From Candidatus Altarchaeales archaeon A3 (GTDB lineage: Archaea; Altiarchaeota; Altiarchaeia; Altiarchaeales; Altiarchaeaceae): a stretch of 6,450 nucleotides of DNA. The position numbers and the translations under genes are program-made. Shown here piece by piece: positions 1 through 4,959 of this stretch; the first letter of the stretch is position 1; every line of letters begins with the position of its first letter. The stretch spans positions 4,093 through 10,542 of the forward strand of contig MTER01000126.1 in the NCBI GenBank assembly GCA_002083985.1, written 5' to 3'. The notes under the pieces are model-generated. The model had not been told where the DNA came from. It saw only the letters and a list, made by a program, of their open reading frames with translations, and ran no database searches.

Positions 1-58
1 ATTTTGTATTTATTTTTTTATTTATAAAATTTATTGCAAATTGAAATTAGATAAATTT

Positions 59-637
59 TTAAATTAAATTTAAAAAATATTTATAAATTTTTGTGTTATT
101 CGTTAATTCCGGATGAAATGTCAGTCCGATTACATTCTCATCTTTAACTGCCACAACTTTTCCTTCAAAGTCCGCCAGAATTTCCCCTTTATTCACTTTC
201 TCAATTACAGGTGCCCTTATAAATATCGCATGAAATTTTGTTGTTCCGTTTAAATTTAGGTCAATATCCTCCTCAAAACTTTCCCGTTGTCTTCCGTAAT
301 CATTCCTTTTTACCTCAATGTCAAGCAATCCGTCATAAAATTTCCCGTCAACATTCTTTGCGAGCAAAATCAGTCCTGCACAGGTTCCCATTATAGGAAT
401 TCCTTCGCCTGATATCTTCTTCAAAAAATTTAAAAATTTATTGCTATCTTTATCATGCGTTAATCTTCTCATTGCCGTGCTTTCCCCGCCGGGAATAATT
501 AATGCATCACAATTAAAATTTTCAAAGTCCCTCAGTTCAACAACCTTAATAGCCATTCCAAGTTCTTTTCCCGCATTATGCAGCATTTTCTTATGCTCGC
601 TTACATCTCCCTGCAAAGCAAATATTCCTACTTTCAT
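59..637 (-). CDS. pdxT: Pyridoxal 5'-phosphate synthase glutaminase subunit PdxT
   Basis: Class I glutamine amidotransferase of the DXP-independent vitamin B6 pathway. By family knowledge it hydrolyses glutamine and channels ammonia to the PdxS synthase, which builds PLP from ribose 5-phosphate and glyceraldehyde 3-phosphate in the cytoplasm. The 192-aa length is normal for the family. Visible motifs are the N-terminal GIFALQGDVSEH (4-15), PGGEST (49-54), the nucleophile elbow GTCAGL with Cys86, the PdxT signature RNDYGRQ (111-117), and TFHPEL, giving His175 and Glu177 of the catalytic triad. All key residues are present, so it should be active. The ATG at 637 has a modest GAAGGA-like ribosome site 4 nt upstream; the stop is TAA. 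pdxS is not in the window, so the partner must lie elsewhere. The gene diverges from rpl10e. The 58 bp after the stop contain no clear terminator. Confidence 0.96.
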   Translation of the reverse strand: MKVGIFALQGDVSEHKKMLHNAGKELGMAIKVVELRDFENFNCDALIIPGGESTAMRRLTHDKDSNKFLNFLKKISGEGIPIMGTCAGLILLAKNVDGKFYDGLLDIEVKRNDYGRQRESFEEDIDLNLNGTTKFHAIFIRAPVIEKVNKGEILADFEGKVVAVKDENVIGLTFHPELTNNTKIYKYFLNLI

Positions 638-735
638 TTAGTCCTTCATTTAAATTAATATATCTGAAAAATAATTATTTAAGTAAAATTATTAAAAATT
701 AAATTTAAAAGTTAAAATTAAAATCTGGAAATAAA
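638..735. promoter_or_regulatory. Divergent promoter region between pdxT and rpl10e
   Basis: This 98-bp, almost purely A/T spacer must hold the promoters of both diverging genes. For rpl10e, the box AAATTTAAAA (701-710) is centred about 30 bp before the ATG, where an archaeal TATA element would give a leaderless or nearly leaderless mRNA. Only a weak GGA precedes that ATG. For pdxT, the minus strand carries TATATTAA (about 656-663) and a more distal TTAAATAATT (about 673-682). In DNA this A/T-rich such boxes arise by chance, so the individual elements are inferred; only the gene arrangement is firm. Confidence 0.4.
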
Positions 736-1296
736 ATGGGTGATATAAGACCGGCACATTGCTACAGGTGGGATAGTCCGAGTTTTACAAGAGTAAGTAA
801 AACGCCAAGTAATTCATACATTACGGGAATTCCGGGAAATAAAATTTTGCACTTTACTTTCGGCAGGCCGGAACAGTATGAGAAGGAAATTTCAGTAATT
901 TATAAAAGCAGAATAATGGTCAGGCACAATGCGCTGGAGTCCGCCAGAATTGCCGCCCAGAATTTTCTTTTAAAAAATTTAAAGGAAAATTTTTCATTGC
1001 TGATAAGACCTTATCCACATCATGTAATGAGGGAAAACGCACAGGCGAGCGGTGCGGGAGCGGACAGAGTTCAGCAGGGTATGAGACAGTCATTTGGAAA
1101 AGCAGTCGGAAGGACAGCAAAGGTTTATAAAGGACAAAAACTTGCGAGTATATTTGTACATCCTGAAAATGTAGAAGTTGCAAAGAAAGCAGCAGAGCGT
1201 ATGCTTGCAAAACTTCCGGGAGCGAAAATAATTGTGGTTGAAGATAATATAAAAAAAGCAGCGAAAATAAGTGCTGTGGAGGAGACAGAAAAATAA
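736..1296 (+). CDS. rpl10e: Large ribosomal subunit protein L10e (uL16 family), archaeal type
   Basis: Component of the 50S subunit that sits near the P site and helps assemble the central protuberance and tRNA-binding region (family knowledge; equivalent to bacterial L16 and eukaryotic RPL10). The 186-aa product has the archaeal N-terminus RPAHCYR (5-11) and YTGIP-like stretch YITGIPGNKI (28-37), then VRHNALESARIAAQNFL (62-78). The conserved core PHHVMRENAQASGAGADR (94-111) includes the P-site loop, followed by GMRQSFGKAVGRTAKV (115-130). The Lys/Glu-rich tail (about 171-186) is slightly longer than in many archaeal homologues. The ATG at 736 is preceded by A/T-rich sequence with only a weak GGA, consistent with a leaderless transcript. 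The gene diverges from pdxT and is not in a ribosomal operon here. It is the best evidence that the DNA is archaeal. Confidence 0.97.
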   Translation: MGDIRPAHCYRWDSPSFTRVSKTPSNSYITGIPGNKILHFTFGRPEQYEKEISVIYKSRIMVRHNALESARIAAQNFLLKNLKENFSLLIRPYPHHVMRENAQASGAGADRVQQGMRQSFGKAVGRTAKVYKGQKLASIFVHPENVEVAKKAAERMLAKLPGAKIIVVEDNIKKAAKISAVEETEK

Positions 1297-1332
1297 GGAA
1301 TAACAGGACTTATAAACAGGAATTGTTTGAAG

Positions 1333-1344
1333 TTTTTATTTTTT
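1333..1344 (+). terminator. Oligo-T terminator candidate for rpl10e
   Basis: Eleven T interrupted by one A (TTTTTATTTTTT) start 37 nt after the rpl10e stop on the sense strand. Archaeal RNA polymerase commonly terminates at such oligo-T tracts without a hairpin, and this is the first strong tract after the gene. Its use is inferred. Confidence 0.45.
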
Positions 1345-1510
1345 GTAACTATTTTATAGGTGCAAAACTTCCTGATGGAAGAAACTTTTTCGCCAGCATT
1401 GTTCGGATATTTCGGCGAAGTTGAAATAAGTTATGTTCGTTTCCGATTTTAGAAGAATTTCTGTAACTTCTCAATAACTTGTGGGAAAATAACCTCGCTG
1501 TTGCTCGGAT

Positions 1511-1539
1511 ATTTTCAAAATCTATATGATTTTGAAAAT
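1511..1539. terminator. Perfect 12-bp hairpin in the convergent spacer, possible bidirectional terminator or 3'-end structure
   Basis: ATTTTCAAAATC (1511-1522) and GATTTTGAAAAT (1528-1539) are exact inverted complements around a TATAT loop. The stem lies 57 bp past the stop of the minus-strand Trx-fold gene and about 215 bp past rpl10e. T-rich runs occur nearby at 1557-1562 and 1570-1576 on the plus strand. A 12-bp perfect stem with a 5-nt loop is unlikely by chance even in A/T-rich DNA, but its role as a terminator or mRNA 3'-end stabiliser is inferred. Confidence 0.4.
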
Positions 1540-1596
1540 GATAAAATATATATGCATTTTTTGCATTTGTTTTTTATAAAATAAGCAGTACAAAAT

Positions 1597-2412
1597 TTAT
1601 TTACTCCAACTTATTGAAAAGTTACCTTTTTTGATGTTTTCACTTTTAATTTCTGCTATCTCAAACAGGTTTGAAATTGCACAGAAAAGTGTGTCTCTGC
1701 TTACCACACAATACATAAAATTTATTGAATTTTTTATGGGATTTGCTATTTTAATTATGTCTGCTTCTACTTCTGCCCCACTTACAGCAGTCATATTTAT
1801 ACTTTTATTACCCTCATCTTCGGTAATATTTTTATATATCTCTTTGTTTATCTCTTTACTCTCATTTTTTAATTCTTTCGCTTCTTTTAGTATCTTTATC
1901 TCCCGAATGTCATTATATTCTATAACGCGGGCATTCAAAATTTTTTTGTCTTCCTGAATAATTGCGACAGCTCTTAAATTTTTGTAGGCAGAAATTTCGC
2001 CATAAGGGAATAAAAATTTAAGATTTGCAACATTTTGTTTTTTGTCAATTTTTGCTGGTTTTTGAAGATATGCCTTTACCTTAGTATCATCAAGGATAAA
2101 TAAAAATATATCTAAATTTTTTGCTTCATTCCCTGCTGTTTTAATTTTAACATCAACATATAAGGAGGTCTTATCATAAGAAGCATTTGCAAGCATACTT
2201 ACTGTAGGAACTATAATTTTATTTTCAACTTTGTTTTTAAGATTCATATAATCACTTTCTGTATTGTGCGTTCCTCCGCAGTCCTCATCTTCACCGTTGA
2301 GCAAAGTTAAGGCGTAAAAATTGCAAACATTCTGCCATTCATCCCCGTCATAAAATATTCTTCTGTCAAGACCTGCCTGTGTTGCCAGCATATCCTTAAG
2401 ATGATGTTCCAA
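1597..2412 (-). CDS. C-terminal part of a frameshifted secreted thioredoxin-fold protein
   Basis: This frame continues the gene whose 5' part is at 2418-3026; it is not an independent gene. The only way to call it alone is a TTG at 2412, with no ribosome site, inside the thioredoxin fold. Fragment residues 1-70 complete that fold: EHHLKDMLATQ follows the strand after the CPIC helix, and YALTLLNG (33-40) matches the position where thioredoxin-like proteins have their cis-Pro segment, though Leu or Ala replaces Pro here. Residues about 70-170 look like a beta-sandwich domain (VPTVSMLANASYD onward), as in Omp28-like extracellular Trx proteins. A highly charged Lys/Glu segment (about 172-203) follows, then a last domain with Cys235 and Cys244. 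Extra cysteines at 30 and 45 could form an extracytoplasmic disulfide. No C-terminal membrane anchor is evident. The exact family is unrecognised. The stop at 1597 faces rpl10e. Confidence 0.7.
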   Translation of the reverse strand: MEHHLKDMLATQAGLDRRIFYDGDEWQNVCNFYALTLLNGEDEDCGGTHNTESDYMNLKNKVENKIIVPTVSMLANASYDKTSLYVDVKIKTAGNEAKNLDIFLFILDDTKVKAYLQKPAKIDKKQNVANLKFLFPYGEISAYKNLRAVAIIQEDKKILNARVIEYNDIREIKILKEAKELKNESKEINKEIYKNITEDEGNKSINMTAVSGAEVEADIIKIANPIKNSINFMYCVVSRDTLFCAISNLFEIAEIKSENIKKGNFSISWSK

Positions 2413-2417
2413 AAGTA

Positions 2418-3026
2418 TTACGCTGTTTTTGTTTTTTTCGTATACTCATTCGCTAATTTCTTTGCACCTTCATCAACATGATAACATATCGGACAACCGT
2501 CACGAGTAAAGACCTCAATTACAATCGGAATTTGAGTATTTTCATTATCCGCTATATCCTCTTCTTTAACCATAACTTTCTCAACTTCTCTATCCTTAAC
2601 AATAATTTTTATATTTTTGAAATCACTTTTATAGGTCTCTGCATCTTCCATCAACGCTTCAATATCATATATTCCTGGTTCATCAAATTTTTTATTTATT
2701 GACTTTGAAATTTTTGATGTTAGCGGACTCTTTGCCGATCCGCACGATTTACAACCTCTTTGATGCTGAAACAATACATTCTGAGTGCCGTTAATCTTTG
2801 TTAAAGTAAGCATAGCGAAGCATCCGTTTTTGTTCGGTTCAAGGACAAAATTTATATTTATTTCATCACCAGTATAATAAACATCCTTAATTGGAGAGAT
2901 ATTTATTTCAATAACTCCTGGCTTATTTGTACTATCACTTGCATCTACAGCAGCAATCACAGTGACAATTAAAAAAACACTTATGACAAAAATCCATACC
3001 AGATTTAAAATTTTTATATTGTCCAT
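2418..3026 (-). CDS. N-terminal part of a frameshifted secreted thioredoxin-fold (CPIC) protein
   Basis: The 202-residue fragment begins with a signal peptide or signal anchor: a Lys near the start, then hydrophobic residues about 7-29 ending near AVDAS. Residues about 37-145 resemble an Ig-like or CARDB-type beta domain, with DVYYTGDEININF (48-60) as the typical strand pattern. The domain carries Cys69 and a second C-x-x-C pair, CKSC (92-95). A charged linker (about 145-162) leads to the first half of a thioredoxin fold, VIEVFTRDGCPICYHVDEG (169-187), whose CPIC (178-181) is a redox-type active-site motif. The frame then falls out of register and stops after TKKTKTA; the rest of the fold is encoded at 1597-2412. 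The inferred role is extracytoplasmic thiol-disulfide chemistry or metal binding; substrate unknown. The ATG at 3026 lacks a ribosome site. Whether the gene is dead, recoded or misassembled is open. Confidence 0.75.
   Translation of the reverse strand: MDNIKILNLVWIFVISVFLIVTVIAAVDASDSTNKPGVIEINISPIKDVYYTGDEININFVLEPNKNGCFAMLTLTKINGTQNVLFQHQRGCKSCGSAKSPLTSKISKSINKKFDEPGIYDIEALMEDAETYKSDFKNIKIIVKDREVEKVMVKEEDIADNENTQIPIVIEVFTRDGCPICYHVDEGAKKLANEYTKKTKTA
2421..2445 (-). other. Frameshift window inside the Trx-fold gene
   Basis: The upstream frame runs through CPIC and stops at TAA (2420-2418). The downstream frame is open only after a TGA at 2448-2446. Continuity therefore needs a -1 shift, or an equivalent indel, within these 25 bp. 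Two simple repairs exist: one extra A in the coding-strand A7 run (2438-2432), or removal of one TA from the TATA in GAGTATACG, which gives the natural-looking EYEKNKNSVILLEHH. The joined protein would be about 475 aa. Cause undetermined: true mutation, assembly or sequencing indel, or, less likely, recoding. Confidence 0.75.
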
Positions 3027-3396
3027 TTTGTTAATTATCTATTCAATTCGTTTAATTTTAAAATTTTTTCCTTTATTTTAGTTGTTAAATTAAGATTTTT
3101 GGAATATGCTCAATAAAAAGTGGAGGTTATTTGTGATTTTTTGACTGTTACGATTGATTTGCCTCTCAATATTGAGCAAGTTCAATTTTTGTTATAAAAT
3201 TTTTAGCCCAGAATTACTTCTACTATAACAATATTGTCAATTAAACCAAAAACATCAAATAAAGTTCACTCTTATACTCCTTTTTGATGATTTGAATAAT
3301 TTGCGATATTTTCAGATTTTTTCCAAAAATTTTATCACCTCATTTCACCATAATTAAATTTCATTTACACCTCAATTACTCATCAGGCATATTCTT
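3027..3396. other. 370-bp gene-free spacer between dGTPase and Trx-fold genes
   Basis: No intact gene is visible on either strand. A TTTTAAAA box (3056-3063) centred about 33 bp before the Trx-fold ATG is a plausible TATA element. At 3107-3178 a 72-bp segment is bounded by exact 9-bp inverted repeats, TGCTCAATA and TATTGAGCA, the right arm overlapping the 12-bp palindrome CTCAATATTGAG (3165-3176). TTGTTATA/TATAACAA (3189-3196 with 3224-3231) and the palindrome ACAATATTGT (3228-3237) follow. Near the dGTPase stop, the minus strand has Shine-Dalgarno-like GAGGTG (3373-3368) and GAGGTGAT (3341-3334), the first followed by only a 9-codon frame and the second by a 4-codon TTG frame. This may be a decayed small gene or chance. 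Confidence 0.45.
3107..3178. repeat. 72-bp segment bounded by 9-bp inverted repeats
   Basis: TGCTCAATA (3107-3115) is the exact reverse complement of TATTGAGCA (3170-3178). Just inside, GAGG (3123-3126) can pair with CCTC (3162-3165), so a transcript could fold into a two-part stem with a 35-nt loop. The right arm is also half of the palindrome CTCAATATTGAG (3165-3176). There is no flanking target duplication and no coding frame. It could be a small structured RNA, an operator pair or a remnant of a mobile element. Confidence 0.35.
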
Positions 3397-4611
3397 TTAT
3401 TCCTTAAAGGTCTTAACTCTTTTAGGCAATACAACATCCTTAAATGCCTCTTCAAAATATCTGTCAGTCATTCCTGCAATATAATCTCTGACAATTTCAG
3501 TATAAGAAGAGTTCTTAACATATTCCCTGTTTATTTCGTTCATTTCAACAAAGTGTTTATAAATTTTAGAATCCTTATTTTCATGCTTTAAGTCATTTAA
3601 AAATTTTCCAAATAATGTCTTGTACATTTCCTCAACCTTGCTTTTCTCTTCCAGCCGCTTCGGATTATTATAAATTTTTTCATAGTTAAAATTTTTATAT
3701 TTTTTCAGGCACTCATAAATTTCCTTTGAATAAGAAATTTCGTCTTCTTTATCAAAACTGTTCTCAATTATGTCAATTATAAGATTATTAACAATGTTGG
3801 CGTTTTCAGTACCGATTTTTCCCCTGCATTCACCGGATATTAAATTTAAATCATCCATGTTTATTAATCCAATTCCGCTCGCATCCTGAATATCCCTTCC
3901 AAGATAAGCAATAATATCGGCCATTCTAACTACGCATCCTTCAAGCGTCATAGGTGCATAATTCATTCTGCCTTTTAAAATTTCCTCCGCTTCTTTATCA
4001 AAAATTTTCCATGTCTTGTTCCTGTCCGGCCTTAAACTCATTTCAAATTTTTCACCGTTATGGCACAAAATTCCATCAAGAACCTGCAAGGTTAAATTAC
4101 ATTTTTCAATATCGTCCAGAAATTTCACCCCTTCAACATTATGTAAAAATCTTCCTATACTATACTCTTCGCATAAACCCGACAAAATTTCTTCACCCAG
4201 ATGCCCGAAAGGCGGATGTCCAATATCATGACCAATGGCAATTGCTTCAATCAAGTCCTCATTCAGTCGTAAAGACCTTCCGATTGTGCGGGCGATCTTT
4301 GATACAATCTGGACATGCAATACGCGATGCGTTATGTGGTCATTATCAACCAGAAAGAATACCTGTGTTTTATCAATATATCTGCTGTATGCTTTTGAAT
4401 GGATGATTCTGTCTGCATCTCTTGAAAATTTTGTCCTTATGTCTTCTCTAAATTTTTCCTCTCTTCTTATTCCGTCGCTGTTTTTTGTTGCAAATTTTGA
4501 GAGTAAATTTTCCCTGTTTTCGTTGTATTTCATAATTGCGTTATACAATGTTACATTTTCCTCCTGCAAAACTCTCTTATACTTATGTTGCATTTTATTA
4601 ATTTTTTGCAT
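3397..4611 (-). CDS. dgt: dGTPase-family deoxynucleoside triphosphate triphosphohydrolase (HD domain)
   Basis: HD-superfamily enzyme that by family knowledge cleaves dNTPs to deoxynucleoside plus triphosphate, controlling dNTP pools in the cytoplasm. The 404-aa product has the family landmarks in order: FSRDADRIIHSKAYSRYIDK (62-81), metal ligand His99 in HRVLHVQ, the hallmark IGHDIGHPPFGHLGEE (126-141) with His128-Asp129 and His132/His137, HNVEG (157-161), and the last ligand Asp232 in ADIIAYLGRDIQDA (231-244). The C-terminal signature RDYIAGMTDRYFEEAF (375-390) is also typical. All catalytic residues are intact; substrate preference cannot be read from sequence. The start is uncertain: the ATG at 4611 gives the longest form but lacks a ribosome site. 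AGGAGG at 4565-4560 lies inside this frame, 11 nt before an in-frame TTG (4548) and 26 nt before ATG Met27 (4533), where the recognisable homology begins. True length could be 378-404 aa. Some relatives act in phage defence, but nothing nearby suggests that here. Confidence 0.88.
   Translation of the reverse strand: MQKINKMQHKYKRVLQEENVTLYNAIMKYNENRENLLSKFATKNSDGIRREEKFREDIRTKFSRDADRIIHSKAYSRYIDKTQVFFLVDNDHITHRVLHVQIVSKIARTIGRSLRLNEDLIEAIAIGHDIGHPPFGHLGEEILSGLCEEYSIGRFLHNVEGVKFLDDIEKCNLTLQVLDGILCHNGEKFEMSLRPDRNKTWKIFDKEAEEILKGRMNYAPMTLEGCVVRMADIIAYLGRDIQDASGIGLINMDDLNLISGECRGKIGTENANIVNNLIIDIIENSFDKEDEISYSKEIYECLKKYKNFNYEKIYNNPKRLEEKSKVEEMYKTLFGKFLNDLKHENKDSKIYKHFVEMNEINREYVKNSSYTEIVRDYIAGMTDRYFEEAFKDVVLPKRVKTFKE
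4560..4565 (-). promoter_or_regulatory. Consensus Shine-Dalgarno (AGGAGG) inside the longest dgt frame
   Basis: The minus strand reads AGGAGGAAAATGTAA: a consensus ribosome site, then an out-of-frame ATG followed at once by TAA, 3 nt away. In the dgt frame the next candidate starts are TTG at 4548 (11 nt) and ATG at 4533 (26 nt). It is the strongest Shine-Dalgarno match preceding any candidate start in the window, so it may mark the true dgt start region, or it may simply encode Gln-Glu-Glu. Confidence 0.35.
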
Positions 4612-4671
4612 AAAATAAATTCATAACAAAATTCATAACAAAATAAAATAAAATTTACAAAGAAATAAAAT
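4612..4671. promoter_or_regulatory. Divergent promoter region between dgt and the SemiSWEET gene
   Basis: This 60-bp spacer is nearly all A/T and must drive both genes if dgt starts at 4611. It contains a perfect tandem duplication of ATTCATAACAAA (4619-4630 and 4631-4642), followed by AAAAT-type repeats through about 4655. Neither gene has a ribosome site at the assigned start, which suggests leaderless mRNAs. The plus-strand stretch AAATAAAATAAAATTT (4640-4655) is placed about right for a TATA element for the SemiSWEET gene. An operator function for the tandem repeat is inferred only. Confidence 0.4.
4619..4642. repeat. Two tandem copies of a 12-bp repeat
   Basis: ATTCATAACAAA occurs twice head to tail with no mismatch, directly abutting, at 4619-4630 and 4631-4642, in the divergent promoter region. 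A 12-bp period places both copies on nearly the same face of the DNA, which would suit a dimeric regulator, but a simple slippage duplication would look the same. Confidence 0.6.
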
Positions 4672-4959
4672 ATGGATTCTATTTCAATGTTGGGCATAAC
4701 AGCGGGAGCGATAGTGCTGGCTGGCTTTATTCCGCAAATTTATAAGGGCTGGAAAACAAAGCGACTGGATGATTTGTCTTATTTTATGATGGGACTTCTA
4801 AGTTCAGGTATGTTTTTATGGATAATTTACGGATTTTTCAGAAATGACATAGTCATAATTTTAGCAAATGCTGTCGGTATTTTATTGAATTTGATATTAA
4901 TTGCGATGAAATTTCATTACGGGAAAATATCCCGGACTAAATTTCATCAGGGTCTGTAA
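4672..4959 (+). CDS. SemiSWEET / PQ-loop (MtN3-saliva) small transporter
   Basis: The 95-aa product is one triple-helix bundle unit, the normal SemiSWEET length. Such proteins dimerise in the membrane to form a facilitative channel for sugars or other small solutes (family knowledge). Helix 1 is about residues 5-23 and ends in the PQ motif (Pro21-Gln22, in FIPQIYKGWKTK). Residues 31-36 (RLDDLS) match the family turn usually written GLS. Helix 2 is about 37-56 with LWIIYGFF, carrying the conserved Trp50, Tyr53 and Gly54. Helix 3 is about 59-79, IVIILANAVGILLNLILIA, with the conserved Asn66 of the substrate pocket. The tail is short and basic. The ATG at 4672 has no ribosome site. The gene diverges from dgt and overlaps leuC tail to tail by 23 bp. 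Substrate cannot be assigned; a PQ-loop protein of other function is the main alternative. Confidence 0.88.
   Translation: MDSISMLGITAGAIVLAGFIPQIYKGWKTKRLDDLSYFMMGLLSSGMFLWIIYGFFRNDIVIILANAVGILLNLILIAMKFHYGKISRTKFHQGL
4905..4948. terminator. Nested hairpin across the SemiSWEET/leuC 3' overlap
   Basis: GATGAAATTT (4905-4914) is exactly complementary to AAATTTCATC (4939-4948). Inside it CGGGA (4920-4924) pairs with TCCCG (4930-4934) around a 5-nt loop, with internal spacers of 5 and 4 nt. The structure spans the end of the SemiSWEET coding sequence and the leuC stop (4939-4937), so it would form in both transcripts. It plausibly acts as a bidirectional 3'-end or terminator element; there is no strong T-tract immediately after it on either strand. 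Confidence 0.45.

Larger units (their letters stand above)
1297..1596. other. Gene-free convergent spacer with hairpins and short diverged repeats
   Basis: This 300-bp spacer lies between the tail-to-tail ends of rpl10e and the Trx-fold gene. I find no supportable gene; the longest ATG-initiated frame examined is a 25-codon one at 1375-1452. It holds the oligo-T tract at 1333-1344, a bulged hairpin TTCGCC/GGCGAA (1389-1394 with 1414-1419), a perfect 12-bp hairpin at 1511-1539, and a small ATGCA/TGCAT inverted repeat (1552-1566). A near-identical 14-bp word, TTG(T/C)TCGGATATTT, occurs at 1399-1412 and 1501-1514. Parts of 1360-1510 are less A/T-rich than the other spacers, so this may be a decayed repeat element or gene remnant. 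Confidence 0.5.

Noticed and set aside
441..1210. Antisense frames opposite pdxT (441-641) and rpl10e (920-1210)
   Set aside because: Both lie wholly or mainly within confidently identified genes on the other strand and show no family motifs.
1375..1452. 25-codon plus-strand frame in the rpl10e 3' spacer
   Set aside because: The only ribosome-like AGGTG is 12 nt away, the frame overlaps a repeat and hairpin, and the peptide resembles no known family.
1631..1957. 108-codon plus-strand frame opposite the Trx-fold gene
   Set aside because: It is the complement of the Lys/Glu-rich C-terminal part, giving an artefactual Ser/Ile/Phe-rich hydrophobic peptide.
2410..2412. TTG at 2412 as the start of an independent 271-aa gene
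   Set aside because: There is no ribosome site, it lies inside a thioredoxin fold, and the frame stays open upstream to the frameshift window with sensible protein sequence (KNKNSVIL).
2418..2445. Programmed -1 ribosomal frameshifting at the A7 run
   Set aside because: The zero frame over the run is ACG-AAA-AAA-ACA, so a tandem slip would place a Lys tRNA on GAA. No clear stimulatory structure was seen downstream. Mutation or assembly indel is simpler, though recoding is not excluded.
3954..4618. Long plus-strand frames opposite the dGTPase gene
   Set aside because: They are antisense to a well-supported HD enzyme with intact motifs and encode low-complexity Ser/Leu/Phe-rich sequence typical of shadows.
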